NCBI RefSeq assembly: GCF_048266365.1 | Contig: NZ_JBLWZP010000006.1 | Span: 62,001-126,000 of the forward strand | Direction of reading: 5' to 3' | From: Galbibacter sp048266365 | GTDB taxonomy: Bacteria > Bacteroidota > Bacteroidia > Flavobacteriales > Flavobacteriaceae | Length of the DNA: 64,000 nt | Shown: in pieces, positions 1 to 8,012 of the stretch | How the letters are laid out: every line of letters starts with the position of its first letter | Numbering within the stretch: position 1 is the first letter of the stretch | The notes under the pieces: generated by a model | What the model was told of the DNA's origin: nothing | Database searches by the model: none | What the model saw: the letters and a program-made list of their open reading frames with translations, nothing else | Translations under genes and position numbers: made by a program

Positions 1-1
1 A

Positions 2-82
2 ACAATCACAATATTTTATGGCGTGGCATTGGGTAAAAATTTTAACCCAGCTATATGGAACAATAAATACAACAAAAGTTAA
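2..82 (+). CDS. 3' end of an unidentified gene (partial at window edge)
   Basis: An open frame enters from the left edge and runs 26 codons to a TAA at 80-82. The visible tail is hydrophobic, then polar and lysine/asparagine-rich (ending NNKYNKS), like the cytoplasmic end of a membrane protein. The next gene starts 21 bases later on the same strand, so this is probably the upstream member of an operon with the DUF2007 gene. Too little is visible to name a family, and an open frame of this length can also arise by chance. Confidence 0.45.
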   Translation, partial: TITIFYGVALGKNFNPAIWNNKYNKS

Positions 83-103
83 ACACTAATTCAGATTATA
101 ATA

Positions 104-325
104 ATGGAAGATCAAAACTATATTCGAATTTTCACCGGTAGCATTGTAATGAGTAAACAACTGGAGTATCGGCTTAAGGAAGCTGGTATTAATCCTGTTA
201 TCAAAAATGAAACCGAATCCGGAAGATTGGCTGGTTTTGGACCGGCCATTATAGATCAGGTGCAGGTATTCGTGCATAAAGACGAGTATGAACATGCTTT
301 AAAAATTCAACAAGATATTAGCTGA
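104..325 (+). CDS. DUF2007 family small protein (putative signal-transducing protein)
   Basis: A 73-residue protein that fits the DUF2007 fold, a short ferredoxin-like alpha/beta domain. It opens with a strand (YIRIFTGS), then a helix ending in KEAGINPVI, then a turn before the G-x-A-I-I-D-Q-V-Q-V-FV strand and a C-terminal helix (DEYEHALKIQQDI). The family is annotated only as a putative signal-transducing protein and no biochemical role is established. There is no signal peptide or membrane segment, so it should be cytosolic. It follows the unidentified gene at the left edge by 21 bases and is convergent with the large oxidoreductase. Family assignment is fairly sure; function is unknown. 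Confidence 0.8.
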   Translation: MEDQNYIRIFTGSIVMSKQLEYRLKEAGINPVIKNETESGRLAGFGPAIIDQVQVFVHKDEYEHALKIQQDIS

Positions 326-374
326 AAGAAAAAGTTAAACGACCAAATCAATCCATAATCATACAGTTGTAACA

Positions 375-3284
375 CTACACCAAGGCTTGTTTTAAAAGGC
401 TTATAGGATGTATGGCACCTACTCCTGTCCCATCATTGATTTGATGTCGACAACTGGTTCCATTGGCCACAATGGTACACTGATCGGCAGCTTTTCTAAT
501 GGAAGGGAATAGGCGTAATTCTCCCATTTGCATACTCACATGATAGTGTTCCTTTTCATAACCAAAAGAACCAGCCATACCACAGCAACCTGAATTGATC
601 AAAGTCACCTTGTAATTGGTTGGCAAATTCAGAATATCAAAACTTACCTTGGTATCTGATTGCGACTTTTGGTGACAGTGAACGTGATACTTTATGGTAC
701 GCTTCTCTTGGGTAAACTGATCTGAGGTAATCAAGCCTTTTTTAATTTCACTCGCTAAGAACTCCTCTATTATAAAACTACCCTTGGCAAGCTTGGCTGC
801 AGTTACCTGATCATCAACCATCCTTACATACTCATCCCTAAAACTGAGTATTGCAGAAGGCTCTATACCTACTATTGGAATTTGTTCATCCAGATAGCCA
901 ATTAAGGCCTTTGTATTTTGATTGGCATACTTTTGAGCCTGCGCTAAAAATCCTTTGGAAATAAAACTCCGGCCACTTTCACCATAATACAGTATAGGAC
1001 TATAACCCAGCCCAAGAAGTAAATCAATAGCATCCTTACCTATGGTAACATCCATATACTTAGTAAACTCATCGATAAACAGGACCACTTCTTTACCCCT
1101 ATTCGGGGTCGGATACTTTAGCAGTGCCTTTTTTAGATAGGTATCAAAATTAAAACGCTGTACTTGTGGCAATCTTCTCTTGTCGGCAATATTCAGTGTT
1201 TTTTTTATAACATATCCCATTATTTTACTATTGGTTACCCAGGGTAAAATGCTTCCCATTTTATTGAGTTGAGCATTATAGGCAAAAACGCGATCTCGCA
1301 AAGTAGGTTTGTTACTCTTGTAATACTGATACAGAAATTCAGCTTTTAAGGTGGCTACATCGACGTTACTTGGACATTCACTGCTACAGGCCTTACAACT
1401 TACGCAAAGATCAAAGACCTCCTTGAGTTCCTTTTGATCAAACTTATTAGGTTTCTCAGATTGGGTTAAATATTCTCGTAAAGCATTGGCTCTGGCGCGT
1501 GTGGTATCTTTTTCGTCTTTTGTAGCATGGTAACTCGGGCACATTGAGCCACTGGAATGATGTGTTTTTCGACAGTCCCCACTTCCATTACATTTCTCTG
1601 ATGCCCTTAGAATTCCCAGTGAATCTGAAAAGTCCAGAAGGGTGTTAATTTCAGGTTCCTTTCTATCAACTTCATATCGTAGATTGGTATCCATGGGATC
1701 TGCATCTATAATCTTTCCCGGATTAAAAATACCTTTGGCATCAAAGACTTGTTTGATACGTTTTAAAATTTGGTAGTTGGCATCTCCAATCATTAGCTTA
1801 ATATACTCTGCCCTTACCCTTCCATCACCGTGTTCTCCACTCATAGATCCACCGTATTTTTTAACCAAATGAGCTACCTCGGTAGTTATTTGACGAAATA
1901 GCTTTACGTCTTCAGATTTTTTTAAATCTAAGATTGGGCGTAGATGCAGCTCCCCTGCACCAGCATGCGCATAATAAACTGCCGCCTGATTGTATTTTTT
2001 CATTATTTCAGAGAACTCGGCTATATAGGCACTCAGGTCTTCAATTGTTACTGCCGTGTCTTCTATACAAGCTACAGCCTTCTTATCCCCTACAATATTA
2101 CCCAATAATCCTAAACCAGCTTTTCTAAGTTCAAGAGCCTGATCAATTTGCGAACCGTATAGGGACGGGTGAGCATAGCTTAGACTTTGATCCAAGGCTG
2201 CTATTAATTTCAGGCGCATCTCCTCTAATATGTCCTTATCATCTGCCCTGAGCTCTAACATCAGAATAGCTTTAGGATCACCTTCTATAAAAAATCGATT
2301 GGGCAATTGAGATTTGTTGTTTTTAGTACAATCCAATATCACCTTATCCATCATCTCACAGGTAAACAAATCATGCTGCATCACATTGTATACAGTGTCA
2401 CAGCAGTCCGATACGCTGTTGAAATGCGCAGCAACCATGACGCCCGACTCAGGCATCAAGGTATCGAGTTGAAGAACTAGTTTAGTCATAAAGACCAAGG
2501 TTCCTTCACTACCAGCAATTAATTTACATAAATTGAATTTTCCTCCTTCTGTATCAAAGGGTTGAAACTTAAGGAGCTCATCTAATGCATAACCAGTATT
2601 TCTTCTATGAATTTCCGGTTTAGGAAAGTTATCGCGGATTTGTGATGCGATTCCCTCTGTTGTCAGTTCTTCAAAAATGGATCGGTATATATCACCCTCA
2701 AGCGTTTTTAATGTCAACTTTTGCTGAAATTCTTCGGCAGTTAGATCTCTAAATACGGCTGTGGACCCATCACTTAATATCGCGTGGATTTCGATGATCT
2801 TATCTCGAGTGACCCCGTACTTTATGGAAGTTGTTCCACTGGAATTGTTTCCGACCATCCCTCCAATCATACATCTGTTGGAAGTCGATGTATTGGGTCC
2901 GAAAAATAGACCATGTGGCTGTAGATATGCATTGAGCTCATCTCGAATTACTCCGGGCTCAACAGTAACTGTTTGTTTGTCGGCGTCTAATTTTAAAATA
3001 CTTGTCAAGTGTTTTGACACATCTACTACCAAGCCTTCTCCTACACATTGACCTGCCAAAGAGGTTCCTGCAGTCCTTGGAATTATAGGTACATTATGGT
3101 GATGACAAAAGCGAATAACCTGAGTTATATCTTCTATATCTTTAGGATAACAAACCCCTAAAGGAAGCTGTCGATACACCGAGGCATCTGTAGCGTAAAT
3201 GGTACGATGAAGATCATCCAAAAATAGCTCTCCCTTAATAGTTGAGGACAAGGCCTTTAACATGTTTTTAGAATTTTTTAACAA
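375..3284 (-). CDS. FAD-binding and Fe-S oxidoreductase fusion (GlcD/GlpC-like, YdiJ type)
   Basis: A 969-residue fused dehydrogenase. Residues about 40-270 form a PCMH-type FAD-binding domain, with GTSLAGQ near 73 and GMVGNNSSG near 142. The FAD-oxidase C-terminal domain (GlcD type) follows to about 540. Two ferredoxin-like cysteine clusters come next, near 565-585 and at about 627-637 (CVSCKAC then SECP). The C-terminal third is a GlpC/HdrB-like CCG region, with SGCCGMAGSFGY near 895. This architecture matches YdiJ-type D-2-hydroxyacid (for example D-2-hydroxyglutarate or D-lactate) dehydrogenases, which pass electrons from FAD through Fe-S centres to the respiratory chain. The exact substrate cannot be read from sequence. 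It has no transmembrane segment or signal peptide, so it is probably cytosolic or peripheral on the inner membrane. It stands alone, convergent with the DUF2007 gene and divergent from the beta-barrel gene. Confidence 0.9.
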   Translation of the reverse strand: MLKNSKNMLKALSSTIKGELFLDDLHRTIYATDASVYRQLPLGVCYPKDIEDITQVIRFCHHHNVPIIPRTAGTSLAGQCVGEGLVVDVSKHLTSILKLDADKQTVTVEPGVIRDELNAYLQPHGLFFGPNTSTSNRCMIGGMVGNNSSGTTSIKYGVTRDKIIEIHAILSDGSTAVFRDLTAEEFQQKLTLKTLEGDIYRSIFEELTTEGIASQIRDNFPKPEIHRRNTGYALDELLKFQPFDTEGGKFNLCKLIAGSEGTLVFMTKLVLQLDTLMPESGVMVAAHFNSVSDCCDTVYNVMQHDLFTCEMMDKVILDCTKNNKSQLPNRFFIEGDPKAILMLELRADDKDILEEMRLKLIAALDQSLSYAHPSLYGSQIDQALELRKAGLGLLGNIVGDKKAVACIEDTAVTIEDLSAYIAEFSEIMKKYNQAAVYYAHAGAGELHLRPILDLKKSEDVKLFRQITTEVAHLVKKYGGSMSGEHGDGRVRAEYIKLMIGDANYQILKRIKQVFDAKGIFNPGKIIDADPMDTNLRYEVDRKEPEINTLLDFSDSLGILRASEKCNGSGDCRKTHHSSGSMCPSYHATKDEKDTTRARANALREYLTQSEKPNKFDQKELKEVFDLCVSCKACSSECPSNVDVATLKAEFLYQYYKSNKPTLRDRVFAYNAQLNKMGSILPWVTNSKIMGYVIKKTLNIADKRRLPQVQRFNFDTYLKKALLKYPTPNRGKEVVLFIDEFTKYMDVTIGKDAIDLLLGLGYSPILYYGESGRSFISKGFLAQAQKYANQNTKALIGYLDEQIPIVGIEPSAILSFRDEYVRMVDDQVTAAKLAKGSFIIEEFLASEIKKGLITSDQFTQEKRTIKYHVHCHQKSQSDTKVSFDILNLPTNYKVTLINSGCCGMAGSFGYEKEHYHVSMQMGELRLFPSIRKAADQCTIVANGTSCRHQINDGTGVGAIHPISLLKQALV

Positions 3285-3343
3285 TAGAACATAAACTTTT
3301 AGTTAATTTTCTACCGTATATAAGACAAACAAAAACCAAATTT

Positions 3344-3838
3344 ATGAAAAAGCTACTATTATTTAGTGTTTTAGTTATTGGATTTGCATCGACTGCCGCT
3401 GCGCAGGAAATTTCTAAAAATGCATTAGGACTACGTCTTGGAGATGGTAATGGATTCGGAGCAGAAATATCATATCAAAGAGGCCTTTCTTCTAATAATC
3501 GTCTTGAATTTGACCTTGGTTGGAGAGATGAAGATCATTTTGATGCTTTTAAACTTACCGGACTTTATCAATGGGTGTTCCCTATAGAAGGTGGATTTAA
3601 TTGGTATGTAGGTGCTGGTGGTGGTTTAGGAAGTTACGACGGCGACAAGGATTGGTTCGATAACAATAATTATGACCATAGCGGCACATTTTTATTCGTA
3701 GCAGGTGATATTGGGATCGAATATAACTTTGATATTCCTTTATTGCTATCTCTGGACTTTAGACCAGAATTAGGATTTAATGACTTCGATGACGATTTAG
3801 GCTTCGATATCGGTTTAGGAATCCGATACCAATTCTAA
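3344..3838 (+). CDS. small outer-membrane beta-barrel protein
   Basis: A 164-residue protein with a clear Sec signal peptide (MKKLLLFSVLVIGFASTAAAQ, cleavage likely before EIS). The mature part has alternating aromatic and glycine-rich strands (ISYQRGLSS, NRLEFDLGWR, FKLTGLYQWVF, NWYVGAGGGLG, FLFVAGDIGIEYNF) and ends in a C-terminal aromatic residue (GLGIRYQF), the signature of a BamA-inserted outer-membrane barrel. About eight strands would fit, as in OmpA/OmpX-size barrels. Loops are very acidic (DGDKDWFDNNN, DFDDDLGFD). It is a single-gene unit with a strong terminator just after it. The location call is good, but no specific function can be assigned. Confidence 0.8.
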   Translation: MKKLLLFSVLVIGFASTAAAQEISKNALGLRLGDGNGFGAEISYQRGLSSNNRLEFDLGWRDEDHFDAFKLTGLYQWVFPIEGGFNWYVGAGGGLGSYDGDKDWFDNNNYDHSGTFLFVAGDIGIEYNFDIPLLLSLDFRPELGFNDFDDDLGFDIGLGIRYQF

Positions 3839-3860
3839 AATAACATTAGAAATTATATAT

Positions 3861-3892
3861 AAAAGCCTTGAAACTATATTTTCAAGGCTTTT
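3861..3892 (+). terminator. intrinsic terminator after the beta-barrel gene
   Basis: Perfect inverted repeat AAAAGCCTTGAAA / TTTTCAAGGCTTTT with a short AT loop and flanking A and T runs. It starts 22 bases after the stop codon and could work on both strands. Confidence 0.85.
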
Positions 3893-3908
3893 ATTTGTTA
3901 ATTCCCTT

Positions 3909-3936
3909 TTGGAATTGAACTGAAATTTTAACTTTG
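3909..3936 (+). promoter_or_regulatory. Bacteroidetes-type promoter for the TlpA-like gene
   Basis: TTG at 3909-3911, then 17 bases, then TAACTTTG at 3929-3936. This matches the Bacteroidetes primary sigma consensus (TTG, 17-23 bases, TAnnTTTG). The start codon lies 31 bases downstream. Confidence 0.65.
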
Positions 3937-3967
3937 TAATTAGCAAAAATCAAATAAAAATAACTTA

Positions 3968-5071
3968 ATGAAAAAAATTGGATTAATTATTGTCCTACTT
4001 GTAGGTCTAGTAGCGTGTGAAAAGGTTGCTGAGAATGCCTATAAAGTAACAGTTAATGCAGCAGGAGTAGAAGATGGGAAACTTGTGTATTTGCAAAAAC
4101 CACAGACTGGATTACCACCCAGCATAATAGATACTTTAGAAATTAAGAACGGAATGGTAGAGTTCGCCGGAACTGCAGATAGTCCTCAGTTGCATTACTT
4201 ACTTTTTGATGGAAACCGCGGAATTCTTCCAATAATCCTTGAAGAAGGTAACATTACCGTTACTGCTCATGTTGATAGTTTGAATACCTCTAAGGTTGTT
4301 GGTACGCCTTCTAACGACGATTTTAACTCGTTTATAGACGGAACTAAAAGCATAAGAGAAAAAATGGCTAGCATCCAAAAACAAGGGATGGAAGCCCAAC
4401 AAAAAGGGGATACCGTTTCATTAAATATGCTTACTGAAACTTTTAGTGAAGTTCAACAAGAGGCCAGAGAGTATGAGCAGAATTTCGTAAAAAACAATCC
4501 TGAATCATACATTTCTTTAATGGTATTGCAGCAGATGGCCAACAGCCCTCATGCAGACAAAGCAGCAGAACTTTTCGAAGGACTGTCTGACGCTTTGAAA
4601 AACGATGAGATCGGTAAAGCACTAGCAAAGCAGTTTGAAGGCGTTAAGAAATTATCTATAGGTTCAATAGCTCCTGATTTTTCTGCTCCTACACCAGAGG
4701 GAGAGGTCATCTCGTTAAAATCTTCTTTAGGTAAAGTTACCATCCTAGACTTTTGGGCTGCATGGTGTAAACCTTGTAGAGTAGAAAACCCTAATTTAGT
4801 AGAACTATACAAAGATTACCACGAGAAAGGATTAAACGTAGTAGGTGTTTCTTTGGATAGAAAAGCTGAAGATTGGATTAAAGCTATTGAAGAAGATCAA
4901 TTGCCTTGGCACCATATGTCGAACCTTAAATTCTGGCAAGATCCTATCGCAGAATTGTACAATATAAAGTCAATACCTGCAACCTACATCTTGGATGCTG
5001 AAGGTAAGATTATTGCAAAGGACCTTCGTGGCGAAGAGCTTTATGCAAAAATAGCTACGCTATTACCTTAA
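3968..5071 (+). CDS. TlpA-like thiol:disulfide oxidoreductase lipoprotein with DUF4369 domain
   Basis: A 367-residue lipoprotein. The signal peptide ends in a lipobox (LVGLVAC, Cys17), placing it in the envelope, probably tethered in the periplasm. The N-terminal half (about 25-130) resembles DUF4369, common in Bacteroidetes thioredoxin lipoproteins. A helical linker follows, and residues from about 230 form a thioredoxin/AhpC-TSA fold starting at IGSIAPDFSAPTPEG. The redox motif is W-C-K-P-C with Cys267 and Cys270, and the cis-proline loop is visible at KSIPATY. Such proteins reduce or exchange disulfides in the periplasm, often supporting cytochrome c maturation, but the partner here is unknown. 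It has its own promoter and a terminator 70 bases after the stop, so it is monocistronic. Confidence 0.9.
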   Translation: MKKIGLIIVLLVGLVACEKVAENAYKVTVNAAGVEDGKLVYLQKPQTGLPPSIIDTLEIKNGMVEFAGTADSPQLHYLLFDGNRGILPIILEEGNITVTAHVDSLNTSKVVGTPSNDDFNSFIDGTKSIREKMASIQKQGMEAQQKGDTVSLNMLTETFSEVQQEAREYEQNFVKNNPESYISLMVLQQMANSPHADKAAELFEGLSDALKNDEIGKALAKQFEGVKKLSIGSIAPDFSAPTPEGEVISLKSSLGKVTILDFWAAWCKPCRVENPNLVELYKDYHEKGLNVVGVSLDRKAEDWIKAIEEDQLPWHHMSNLKFWQDPIAELYNIKSIPATYILDAEGKIIAKDLRGEELYAKIATLLP

Positions 5072-5140
5072 GAAATACGATTCGTATTAAACCATAGGCA
5101 TTATTTCAGATTATACCATTTGAAAATGCTTAAGATATAG

Positions 5141-5177
5141 ACCCAGGCGATTTTAAATAAATTTCCTGGGTTTTTTG
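5141..5177 (+). terminator. intrinsic terminator after the TlpA-like gene
   Basis: Stem ACCCAGG / CCTGGGT with an AT-rich loop, followed directly by TTTTTT. Confidence 0.85.
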
Positions 5178-5372
5178 TATCCATTTACCAAACGAATAAG
5201 ACATATACCTTTTGCCCAGAAAACGATAAGGTACAATCCTAATATAGGTGAAGTCGATAGACAAATGTAAAGTAAAGGATTGTCAAATCTGATCAGGCCA
5301 ATGATATCATCATGGAAATTACAATTACCAGAAAGAGAGCGTAAAACAATGGTATTAGATCAGTTTACCCCA
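5178..5372. other. non-coding stretch between convergent terminators
   Basis: The gap between the TlpA-like and SIMPL genes is 375 bases in all, bounded by the plus-strand terminator and the minus-strand SIMPL terminator. The middle holds only a short plus-strand open stretch, with an ATG at 5301 and a stop at 5373-5375 (24 codons). It has no ribosome-binding site, promoter or recognisable family. I see no RNA gene or repeat. Confidence 0.5.
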
Positions 5373-5407
5373 TAAAAAAAAGGGGCATCCGAATTGGACA
5401 ACCCCTA
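5373..5407 (-). terminator. intrinsic terminator after the SIMPL gene
   Basis: On the minus strand AGGGG pairs with CCCCT around a TTGTCC / GGATG inner stem, followed by TTTTTTTT. It begins about 40 bases after the stop codon. Confidence 0.8.
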
Positions 5408-5446
5408 ACGATTATTAATAGAGCTTGGTAAAGACCTACACTTCAA

Positions 5447-6133
5447 TTATTTTAGCTCAAATCTAATTGAAACTTCTGCCTTAATAGCCATTTCACCAAC
5501 TGCGATAGTTTCCATACTACCTGAGTCACTAAAGCTGGCTTTAGCCATTTCCATTCTATAAACAGGCTGTGGAGCACTTACTCCTCCAGCTTCATTTATA
5601 AACAAAGCTTTACCTACACTCATTCCCAACGCAGAGGCAAACTCATCAGCTTTTTTCTTAGCGTCCTTAACAGCAGCAATGCGAGCCTGTGTTTTGTATT
5701 TCTCGATCTCAGTAGATCTAAATTCAACACCATCAATTCTGTTGATTCCCGCATTTAATAGTCCTTGCGTAAATTCAGTATAGTTGTCCAAATCCTTTAA
5801 TAGAATAGAAATAGACTGATTGGCTACGTAATGGTATTCTTTAGTCTGATAATCGTAGTTTTTATTTAAATTGATGTACTCAGTATTGATATCTTTTTTA
5901 GCGACATCCATCGATTTGGCATATTTAAGAACCTGGTCAATGGCTTTATCATTAAGTTGTTTGACTTCCTGAGCAGACTTGCCTTGATTTTCGACTCTAA
6001 CTTTGATAAATACCTGGTCCGGAACAACTTTAACAATACCTTCTCCACTGACTGATACATATGGTGATGTTTCTTGTGCTGTTAAACTCATGGTTGTAAA
6101 TAATACGGTTAATACTAAAATTGCTTTTTTCAT
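5447..6133 (-). CDS. SIMPL domain protein (DUF541, periplasmic)
   Basis: A 228-residue secreted protein. A Sec signal peptide (MKKAILVLTVLFTTMSLTAQ) precedes a SIMPL/DUF541 domain covering almost all the rest. The domain starts with the family's typical PYVSVSGEGIVKVVPDQ and VFIKVRVENQG pattern and has a conserved AAVKDAKKKADEFASALGMSVGKALFINE segment. Members such as E. coli YggE and BP26 form oligomeric periplasmic or surface assemblies linked to stress tolerance, but no catalytic role is known. Length is normal. It sits 54 bases downstream of the rhomboid gene on the same strand and may share its transcript. It has its own terminator. Confidence 0.88.
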   Translation of the reverse strand: MKKAILVLTVLFTTMSLTAQETSPYVSVSGEGIVKVVPDQVFIKVRVENQGKSAQEVKQLNDKAIDQVLKYAKSMDVAKKDINTEYINLNKNYDYQTKEYHYVANQSISILLKDLDNYTEFTQGLLNAGINRIDGVEFRSTEIEKYKTQARIAAVKDAKKKADEFASALGMSVGKALFINEAGGVSAPQPVYRMEMAKASFSDSGSMETIAVGEMAIKAEVSIRFELK

Positions 6134-6187
6134 CTTGCTTTAATAAATTGGTTTTATAGTTGTATGTATAACAAACCTAGTGCCAAA

Positions 6188-6835
6188 CTATAATTTGTTA
6201 GATTTTTCGAGTATAAATAAAATCACAATAGGAAGAGCTAATAGACCTACCATTAGGGGTTGTACCCAAATAAGTGACGGGAAGAACAACAGTGTGATCA
6301 CATATCCTCCAATGGCTCCGCCAAAGTGAGCTGAATGCCCAATATTACCTACTCTGTTACGCATTCCGTAAATAGAGTACAGCAAATACCCAATTCCAAA
6401 AATATAAGCTGGAATTGGAATTGGTATAAAAAAGAACCCAAGTCTCATATCGGGTTGTAACAAAATTGCAGCATACAGAATACCTGTAACGGCACCGCTG
6501 GCTCCTACTGCACTATAGTGGTATTCACCTTTGTGAAAGTTCAAGGATAACAGGTTACCAGCTATTAGGCTAATTAAATAAACGATCAGAAACTTAACAC
6601 TTCCAAAATAAGCCACCACAATGGGAGCAAAGAAATAGAGCGTTAGCATATTAAAAAGCAAATGCGTTACATCTACATGTAAAAAACCAGAGGTTAGAAT
6701 TCTAATTCGTTCTCCCTTCTTAATAGATCCGATATGAAACTTATAACGCTCAAAAAAGCTGTAATCTTTAAATCCTATAAAGGATGGTATAACATTGGCT
6801 AAAATAACCACAATGGTAACGATATTTATATTCAT
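6188..6835 (-). CDS. rhomboid-family intramembrane serine protease
   Basis: A 215-residue polytopic membrane protein with six predicted membrane segments. The catalytic Ser113 lies in AVGASGAVTG and the partner His170 in GHSAHFGGAIGGY. The conserved L1/TM2 motif HVDVTHLLFNM is near 53-63. Rhomboids cut single-span substrates inside the inner membrane; the substrate here is unknown. Both catalytic residues are present, so it should be active. A minus-strand TATATTTG (6860-6867) lies 25 bases upstream of the start, and the SIMPL gene follows 54 bases downstream. Confidence 0.92.
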   Translation of the reverse strand: MNINIVTIVVILANVIPSFIGFKDYSFFERYKFHIGSIKKGERIRILTSGFLHVDVTHLLFNMLTLYFFAPIVVAYFGSVKFLIVYLISLIAGNLLSLNFHKGEYHYSAVGASGAVTGILYAAILLQPDMRLGFFFIPIPIPAYIFGIGYLLYSIYGMRNRVGNIGHSAHFGGAIGGYVITLLFFPSLIWVQPLMVGLLALPIVILFILEKSNKL

Positions 6836-6859
6836 AGTGCGACTTGAAAAATTCTAGTT

Positions 6860-6867
6860 CAAATATA
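6860..6867 (-). promoter_or_regulatory. -7 box for the rhomboid gene
   Basis: Minus-strand TATATTTG matches TAnnTTTG and lies 25 bases upstream of the start codon. No clear TTG is seen at the expected upstream distance, so the match is partial. Confidence 0.4.
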
Positions 6868-7089
6868 TGGCATTCCATTTTTATATGGTCAGAGTATTAC
6901 TCCAAATTCACTAAAACACAATTTTTTCCTATATCGAATTCTAATTGGTTTTGAATCCAAATACAGCTAATGCCTGAACTGTTGCTCATACAAAATCACG
7001 ATATACTAATTAATCACAACTATTATTTTCAATTGCAGGGATTGAAAGTATAGCCAACAAATGAAACAAAAATCCTGTTTATTTTTGTG

Positions 7090-7097
7090 TACATTTG
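7090..7097 (+). promoter_or_regulatory. -7 box for the acyltransferase gene
   Basis: TACATTTG matches TAnnTTTG and ends 16 bases before the ATG at 7114. No good upstream TTG is visible at 17-23 bases. The rest of the 278-base divergent region holds nothing else I can identify. Confidence 0.4.
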
Positions 7098-7113
7098 CCA
7101 AAATTGATACTGA

Positions 7114-8001
7114 ATGCAGTTACTCGTTTATTTGTTAAGCTATCCAGTACTTTGGATTATTTCCAAATTACCATTTGTGCTATTGTACAAAGTTTCAGAT
7201 TTCTTACATATCATTCTTTTTCATGTGGTAGGCTACAGAAAAAAATTAGTCCTTCAAAATCTCCAACTTTGCTTTCCTGAGAAAAGTCATCAAGAATTAT
7301 TGACCATTCGCAAGAATTTCTATCTCCACATGTGCGATCTATTTTTGGAAATGATCAAATCCATGACCATGACCAACGAGCAGATGAAAAAACATGCCGT
7401 ATTTCATAATACAGAACTCCTGGACAAGTATGCTGAGCAAAACAAAAGCGTCGTACTACTTTGTGGCCATTACGCTAATTACGAATGGGTATTATCACTT
7501 GCTTCGCACATCAAACACGAAGGTTTCGGCATCTACTCCCCTCTTTCTAATAAATATTTTGATCGTCTGATAAAAAAAATAAGAAAGAAAAACGGCGGAG
7601 AATTGGTATCCAGATATCAAACTGCCAGAAAAGTACTTAAGAATCATCGAGACAACCGATTGTCATTATACGGCTTTGTAAACGATCAATCCCCACAATT
7701 AACGCATGCAGATTATTGGCGGGAGTTTTTCGGTGTTAAGGTCCCTGTTTTTACCGCTGCAGAAACCCTGGCCAAAAAGTTCGATATGGCCGTTGTATTC
7801 TTTTGTGTAAAAAAAGTAAAACGGGGATATTATGAAACCACCATTGTTGACATAACTTCAAACTCAGCAAAATACCCTGATTATGAAATCACTGATATTT
7901 ATTGGGAACACCTAGAGCGAGAAATCAGAAATAAACCAGAGTATTACCTCTGGACTCACAACAGATTCAAGCACAAGGACAAGGCTCCAAAAGAGGATTA
8001 A
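7114..8001 (+). CDS. lpxL: lipid A/lysophospholipid acyltransferase, LpxL/HtrB family
   Basis: A 295-residue inner-membrane acyltransferase. An N-terminal hydrophobic segment (LLVYLLSYPVLWIISKLPFVLLYKV) anchors it. The catalytic HX4E motif is His119-Y-A-N-Y-Glu124 in CGHYANYEW, in the usual place for LpxL/LpxM enzymes. A downstream FVNDQSPQ segment is also typical. The family adds secondary acyl chains to lipid A on the cytoplasmic face. In Bacteroidetes a homologue is often annotated simply as lysophospholipid acyltransferase, so the exact donor and acceptor are inferred. It is convergent with glmM, with only 11 bases between stop codons and no visible terminator. Confidence 0.88.
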   Translation: MQLLVYLLSYPVLWIISKLPFVLLYKVSDFLHIILFHVVGYRKKLVLQNLQLCFPEKSHQELLTIRKNFYLHMCDLFLEMIKSMTMTNEQMKKHAVFHNTELLDKYAEQNKSVVLLCGHYANYEWVLSLASHIKHEGFGIYSPLSNKYFDRLIKKIRKKNGGELVSRYQTARKVLKNHRDNRLSLYGFVNDQSPQLTHADYWREFFGVKVPVFTAAETLAKKFDMAVVFFCVKKVKRGYYETTIVDITSNSAKYPDYEITDIYWEHLEREIRNKPEYYLWTHNRFKHKDKAPKED

Positions 8002-8012
8002 CACCTATCCAA

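Noticed and set aside
5301..5375. 24-codon frame in the gap after the TlpA-like gene
   Set aside because: No promoter or ribosome-binding site, and it runs into the SIMPL terminator.
6970..7053. 27-codon frame upstream of the acyltransferase gene
   Set aside because: Expected by chance in AT-rich sequence; no conserved motif.
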